Below are positions 59,192 through 64,000 of a stretch of 64,000 bases of DNA, in pieces. Source of the stretch: Corynespora cassiicola (Eukaryota > Ascomycota > Dothideomycetes > Pleosporales > Corynesporascaceae); contig JAEUWY010000013.1 of assembly GCA_022059125.1 (NCBI GenBank), positions 372,001 through 436,000 of the forward strand. Direction: 5' to 3'. A program made the translations under genes and the position numbers. Below the pieces are notes generated by a model. The model searched no databases, was not told the DNA's origin, and saw nothing but the letters and a program-made list of their open reading frames with translations. Every line of letters starts with the position of its first letter. The stretch's first letter is position 1.

Positions 59192-60190
59192 GGGGGAGGG
59201 AGCACGTCTAAAAATGGAAGCGGCGAAGAGTCGCCATCACGTGCTCTTGCGGCGTTTTGGCGGCCTTGACAACAACGGCGGTAAAGTTTCCTTTCTCTTT
59301 GCTTTTTTCGCGCATGGTGGTAAGAGGTAGTAATGCTTGTGCTTTACACGGTCGCCTGTCGATTAGGTTGCCCAGCAGCAGCTTTTGATGATGCGAAAGT
59401 GATGTGAGTGGAAGGCTGGTGAAAAAAAAAGTGCGGCGTGATGTGACGGGCTCTGCGGCCCAAGACCTTGGAACGGCCCGGAGGCTCTAGGCTCTGCGCT
59501 GAAGCGAGAAGCTTATCGGACGAGTTGCATGTGGGAGGGGTGGAGGACGGGGGAGGACGGGGGAGAACGGAGAGGAGCAGAAAAAACTCGAGCCCCAGGC
59601 GCGCTGAGGCCGTACAGGTATGGCGAGTCGGCCCACCATCCCAGCAGGCGCCACGCAATGTTTCAATCAGAGACTCAGGGCGCAACCGTCGTGGTTGCAG
59701 AGGGCGGCACGCAAGAGGGAGCCCTGCACGTCAGTGTCGATCAGGGTTCACGTGACGAAGGGATCGGGGGGAGGCCCACGGGTCAGCAAGGAAGAGTGGC
59801 CGACGAGCGCCACAGCCAGTCGAACCAGTCCACCCACCGCAGCAACAGCTCAGATGACGCGTAACTATCCACGTTTCGGTCTGCCATGCCAGGCGCCCGC
59901 TCGGCTTCCCCATTTTTGCGCGCGTTTCACCATGCCATGTCCACTTAGAGCCTCACTATGCCATGATGATGTCACTTCTATCAATAGTCGCGCCCCCGGT
60001 GGGCCGTCTCAGCCGTCTACACTCCCGTGCCTTCCAGCACCACGACCATGGCAGCCGGCGCCGCGCTAGGCCCTGTCCACCCTGTCCTCCTGCTTTACCT
60101 TGAAAGGCCCGGTTCTGCCGCCTACTCTTCACCTCAACTCCCTCCTCTTTTTCCAACAACATCTTCGGGCGCGGTAGCGGTTTAGCGGGT
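59192..60190. other. Intergenic
   Basis: vWA-gene 3' flank and promoter of the GH79-type gene. Several unconvincing open frames. A CT-rich leader (60120-60160) precedes the GH79 start. Confidence 0.5.
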
Positions 60191-62044
60191 ATGTCTCGGT
60201 CGTTATACTTTGTCTGTCTCTCGTTAGCCAACCTCCCCATTGCTCTCTCTCAGAGCTCGCTGTCGCTCAAGCCCGCCGCAAAACCTGGAAATGCCGCCTC
60301 CGCCCCGGTAGACCCGTCCTTCGCAGGCTTCGGAATCGAGCCCTCGAATCTCTTCTCCTTCACCGGCAATGAGCAGCCAAACGAGCTGTCGGTGCAGCTG
60401 CTGCAGAACCTGGCCGACTATGCCGGCGCACCACCTCACATTCGACTCGGCGGAAACACGCAGGACTACTTCGTCTACGATGACAGCATGTCCGTCTTCA
60501 ATTGGCAGGACAATCCGGATTCCAAGGCCCAGGGAGCTATTGCTGCAGACTCCATGATTATCGGCCCGACCTACTTTGAGGCTCTCGAACGCTTCCCGCG
60601 CGACACGCCCGTCACCTTTGGGCTCAATCTGGCCTACTCGGACTCGGACGCTCTCGACAGGATCGTGACCATGGCGCAGGCGGCCGTCGATGGCATGAAC
60701 AACGTCAAGCTGGTCTCTTTCGAGATTGGCAATGAGCCGGACCTGTACTTGCAGAATCAGATGCGCACCGGAGAATGGTCCGGCGACACCTATACCCAGC
60801 AGTTCCTTGATCGCGCCGACGCCGTCTACAACCAGGTTCTGAGACCGGCCAACCTCCCTGCCCGGTTTTTCGAGCCCCCCGCGACCGCCTCGACGATTGG
60901 AACCACCTTTGAGATTGAGATGCTAGTGGACAATGGCATCATGGAAAAGCAGAACGGTACCGAATTCATCTATGTCTGGAACCAACATGACTACTTTTAC
61001 TTTATCGGTGTAACGCCAAACCCAATCACGCTCAACGACCTCATGGATCTCGATGCCACCAACACGCAGTTTGCCTACTGGGAAAAGCAAGTCAAGATTG
61101 CACTCGACACTGGCCTTCCTTACCACTTGCGCGAGATGAGCTCCGTTGGCCCGATTGGCATGCACCAGGTCAGTGATGCGTTTGGCGCAGCCCTATGGAC
61201 CCTCAACTTCTTCCTCTACACGGCCAGGCTCAACATCTCATCCGTCGGAATGCACATGACCGACAACTCCAATGCTAGCGCCTGGCAGCCCAGGGAAATG
61301 TACGGCAATCAGCCTTTTGTTCGACCTCAGTATTACGCGCATGCTGCCATGGCGCAAATCATCGGCAACGGCAACGGCACCACGCAGATCGCTGAGATGG
61401 ACACGGGTGACGTTGGAGGCGCCTACAAGGGTCGTGTCCGAGCGTACACTGCCTACGCGAACAACGGCATCCAATCCATTGTCATGATCAACGCAAAGCA
61501 GGCCAACGCATCCGAGTCCAACAAGGACAGCTTTACTTTTGACCTCGAGCTTGGCGACGACAACGCCGACAAGGACGTCTACCTCTCCTACCTCACCGCA
61601 GATGGCGCCGACTCCCTGACTGGGACTAGCTGGAACGGCATGACCTTCTCCGACTCTAACGGCCAAGCAAGCACCAACGACAACGTCGAGCAACAGCGCA
61701 CGGATTCCTCTGGCCGCATCTCCATCCCCGTGCGCGACTCGCAAGCCATTGTAGCCAACCTGGGTTGGCAACTTGGCAGCAATGCGGTCGAGAAGCCTGA
61801 CGGTTCAACTGCGGAGGGTACCCGGAAGCAGAGCACCTCCGGCCCTACGAGAACTTCTGGCGCCACGACCGCAATGTGGACCGGCGCGGCGACGACGACG
61901 CTTGCGCTGGCAGGGTCATTTACTGGCGGCACTGCCGAGGCCGAAGAAACAGATACCTCCGAGGCCGAAATGCGCCGGAGCAATTTCTGGACAATGGCCA
62001 TGTGTCTTGTTGCTGTGATGATTGCCTTCGTTTGCTTCGCATAA
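60191..62044 (+). CDS. GH79-type secreted glycoside hydrolase
   Basis: Intronless, 617 residues. The start MSRSLYFVCLSLANLPIALS is a signal peptide. Family GH79-like elements: AGFGIEPSNLFSFTG, PPHIRLGGNTQDYF, SFEIGNEPD with the probable acid/base Glu182, and PYHLREMSSVG with the probable nucleophile Glu315. A beta-rich C-terminal domain follows (YTAYANNGIQSIVMINAK). After about residue 535 comes a Ser/Thr-rich linker and then a hydrophobic end (TMAMCLVAVMIAFVCFA), as in GPI-anchored wall proteins. GH79 contains beta-glucuronidases and related enzymes acting on glucuronic-acid-containing glycans such as arabinogalactan protein or plant glucuronides; the exact substrate is not readable. Likely exported and held at the wall or plasma membrane. 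Confidence 0.9.
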   Translation: MSRSLYFVCLSLANLPIALSQSSLSLKPAAKPGNAASAPVDPSFAGFGIEPSNLFSFTGNEQPNELSVQLLQNLADYAGAPPHIRLGGNTQDYFVYDDSMSVFNWQDNPDSKAQGAIAADSMIIGPTYFEALERFPRDTPVTFGLNLAYSDSDALDRIVTMAQAAVDGMNNVKLVSFEIGNEPDLYLQNQMRTGEWSGDTYTQQFLDRADAVYNQVLRPANLPARFFEPPATASTIGTTFEIEMLVDNGIMEKQNGTEFIYVWNQHDYFYFIGVTPNPITLNDLMDLDATNTQFAYWEKQVKIALDTGLPYHLREMSSVGPIGMHQVSDAFGAALWTLNFFLYTARLNISSVGMHMTDNSNASAWQPREMYGNQPFVRPQYYAHAAMAQIIGNGNGTTQIAEMDTGDVGGAYKGRVRAYTAYANNGIQSIVMINAKQANASESNKDSFTFDLELGDDNADKDVYLSYLTADGADSLTGTSWNGMTFSDSNGQASTNDNVEQQRTDSSGRISIPVRDSQAIVANLGWQLGSNAVEKPDGSTAEGTRKQSTSGPTRTSGATTAMWTGAATTTLALAGSFTGGTAEAEETDTSEAEMRRSNFWTMAMCLVAVMIAFVCFA

Positions 62045-62434
62045 GCTCCCTTTTTGCTTTTTCTTCTTCTCTTATACCTAGTCGACGTCTCTTTTTTTGT
62101 TATAAGAATATTGGGTCACTACGGCGAGCGGGCCCATTGCATTCGGCGGGGCGTTTGGGAGGGCCAGGGATATTGGTTATGATTTGCATACATATAGGTG
62201 TCGTTATGACGGACTTGGTGTTCCCGACCCTATGCATGAAGAATATAGATCTTGGATGCGTAACATCCAACACACCTAATACGAACGCACAAACTTTGTC
62301 ATTCCCAAAACCTTCCCCGTGGAGAAAAAAAATCATGCAAAAACGCCAACTCTAATGCCCAGTGCGACGTGTATAAGGGTATCTCAACTTTTTTTTTCTT
62401 CTTTTACCTCCACTTCAAACCCAACCCCCCTCTC
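62045..62434. other. Region between convergent genes
   Basis: 3' flanks of the GH79 gene (+) and the proline-rich membrane-protein gene (-). No gene seen. Confidence 0.5.
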
Positions 62435-63505
62435 CTAGCGACTCCAAATCCTCTTCACCCCATCAATCGACTTCTTAACCGCACCCCTGACCTTCTTAAC
62501 CCCCTTAACCCTCCCCCTCCCCAATTCCCCCTCTCCACCATCCTCACTCCCCCGCCCCCCAATCCAACTCCTCCTCTTTCCTCCACCTCACCCCACCCCT
62601 CATCCCCAAACCCCGCATCTCCTCAACATACCCATGCACACCTCCTCCACCCCACCCCCCTCCACCTCCTCCTCCTCCTCCTCCTCCTCCCTCGACCCAG
62701 ACCCCAGACTCGAAGGCGACCCCCACACCCCCGCAGAATCGTGCCGCCACGCATACCCCCCCGTCGGACTCATACCCGCGGGCGTAAAGTCGCCGCGCTC
62801 CAGGGGCGCGGGCAGCGCGTTCGTGAGGCGGAGGTACGAGTTCAGCAGGGGGATTGGGGAGGGGAGGTCTGAGAGGGGGGTTTCTGTTTGGAGGGGGGGG
62901 AGGGAGAAGGGGCGGCGGGGTGTGGCATTTGGACGCAGCGGCGGCGTTGAGGGGGGTGTTGTTTCTGGAGCTGGCGGGCTGCTGTCTAGGTCCGAGGGGG
63001 ATGGGGGTGGGGAGGGTTTGCGAGTTGGTGGTGGTGGTGGAGGAGGAGGAGTGGGGGCCGGGCCGATGATGAGGCTGAAAGAGCGGGTAGCCGGCGCTGC
63101 CGGGGCCGTAGCTGGAGACGCAGACACAGCATCGCGGGGCTCGAGGGGCGGGTTCTCCTTGGGAGGTTCGTCGAGGGGTTCGAGGGCTCGTGGGGGACGC
63201 TGGGGCGGGTCGGATGGAGTGGGATCGAGGGGTTGCGGGACGGTTTCCGGGGCTGAGGGGTGCGGGAGTGCGTCTTTGGGGTTCGAGGCTTCGTCCGGGG
63301 GTTCCATGGTTTTTGTCAGCGAGTCGTGATCGTCGTCGTCGTCGTCGACGGCCCAGATGAGCTTCGGGCGGTATCGTGCATGGCCCAGGGCGTTGGCCAG
63401 GCAGAGGGTGCTGAAGAGGACCAGGGAGCCGAAGAGGACGAGGGGGAGGACCGTTGCGAGCATCACTGAGGTGAGTTTTGCGTGGAGCGGCGTGCGCTTC
63501 TGCAT
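62435..63505 (-). CDS. Proline-rich single-pass membrane protein
   Basis: Not recognised. Open from 63505; without splicing it stops at 62600. A short intron starting at 62631 (GTATGT donor) and ending near 62587 (alternative acceptor about five bases later) restores a frame ending in VKGVKKVRGAVKKSIDGVKR-IWSR at 62435, giving about 341 residues. One membrane helix lies near the start (SVMLATVLPLVLFGSLVLFSTLCLANA), then an acidic run (DDDDDD), a long Pro-rich segment including PTPPPPPPPP, an eight-Glu run and a basic helical tail. The small basic end looks like a genuine C-terminus, which favours the spliced model. The coding strand is C-rich to about 62840 and G-rich after that. Confidence 0.6.
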
Positions 63506-64000
63506 TTGTAGTCGTGCGCGGATTGATTTTCGGGGCCGTGCAGTGTGGAGCGTGGAGCGGTCAGTGGCGCTGATGAGGCGAGGATGAAGATAAGACGCTG
63601 AGGCATGGGAAATTTATGAGACTTGAGTTCCGAAAAAATTGATACGAAATAGTGGAATCTGGTTGTTGGGATGATGACCTTTCTGGGCAGGACGGAAGCA
63701 TGTAGTGGGTATATGGGACGTCAGGTGGGCGACCGAACAGCGGATCTTCCGGAGGCCATTCGCGAGGTCCTTCTTCGGTTCTGGCATGTGCCATTACTTT
63801 TGCCATTCTGGCCATCTCACGATGGTCCCGAGATGGAAATGAATGTGATTCTGCGATATGATACCGGTAGTCGAGCTAGCGCAGCGTACTCGTATGCACC
63901 TTGTCTTACCTCGGTAGCTCTAGCCAAGGTCCTCTGTTCCGAACCGTGGATCCACCTCCTCGCCAGACTCCACTGTTCCGCCGAAGTTGGTATAGCGCAT
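63506..64000. other. Right edge, possible partial minus-strand gene
   Basis: Upstream region of the proline-rich protein gene. The last bases, read on the minus strand, start ATG CGC TAT ACC and stay open for 26 codons. A second minus-strand stretch at about 63690-63815 (EEGPREWPPEDPLFGRPPDV) also looks coding-like. They may belong to a gene continuing beyond the window, but I could not join them convincingly. Confidence 0.25.

Overview
The window is nuclear DNA of a filamentous ascomycete (Pezizomycotina, most likely a Dothideomycete). The evidence is short introns of about 45-100 nt with GTAAGT-like donors, CTAAC-type branch sites and CAG ends, together with a gene set typical of the group: XlnR, Dbp7, She9, NECAP, a Pth11/rhodopsin-like receptor, a secreted tyrosinase and purine nucleoside permease. 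I rebuilt 20 protein genes by joining exons by eye. No rRNA, tRNA, CRISPR array or intact transposon was seen.

Layout. 0.4-2.5 kb: MATE-family exporter (+). 2.9-5.2 kb: unknown low-complexity protein (-). 5.75-7.1 kb: purine nucleoside permease (-). 8.1-9.2 kb: zinc alcohol dehydrogenase (-). 11.1-12.2 kb: Cys-rich single-pass surface protein (-). 14.0-15.2 kb: secreted tyrosinase (+). 15.5-17.1 kb: hexokinase-family protein (-), divergent from a GILT-like membrane thiol reductase (17.9-18.9 kb, +). 19.5-20.3 kb: NECAP endocytic protein (-). 20.9-21.9 kb: Pyp1-like HAD phosphatase (-), sharing a 285-bp divergent promoter with the mitochondrial inner-membrane protein She9/Mdm33 (22.1-23.8 kb, +). 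25.5-26.6 kb: seven-helix rhodopsin/Pth11-like protein (+). 27.1-28.1 kb: small unknown protein (-). 29.1-30.6 kb: aldehyde dehydrogenase (-). 35.4-38.6 kb: xlnR, the Zn2Cys6 activator of xylanase and cellulase genes (+). 49.4-50.6 kb: pantothenate synthetase (-), divergent from DBP7 (50.9-53.4 kb, +). 53.8-54.5 kb: small tail-anchored Cys-rich protein (+). 56.1-59.2 kb: 1014-residue vWA-fold protein of unknown function (+). 60.2-62.0 kb: GH79-type glycoside hydrolase (+). 62.4-63.5 kb: proline-rich single-pass membrane protein (-).

Most genes are housekeeping or nutrient genes with separate jobs; this is not a biosynthetic cluster. Carbon use is a recurring theme (XlnR, GH79 enzyme, hexokinase-family protein, ADH, ALDH), but nothing in the sequence shows that these genes are co-regulated. 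xlnR is isolated: 4.8 kb without a convincing gene upstream and 10.8 kb downstream.

Points most worth a second look: the vWA protein with its Cys-pair cluster; the 10.8-kb gene-poor stretch with microsatellites and gene relics; a 50-bp relic shared by 13.4 kb and 48.1 kb with mostly transition differences; a 13-nt microexon inside the XlnR zinc cluster and a stop-free 99-nt intron near its 3' end; an intron in the purine permease gene flanked by near-duplicate exon sequence; and a repeated strand-composition switch (C-rich to G-rich coding strand) inside several genes on both strands.
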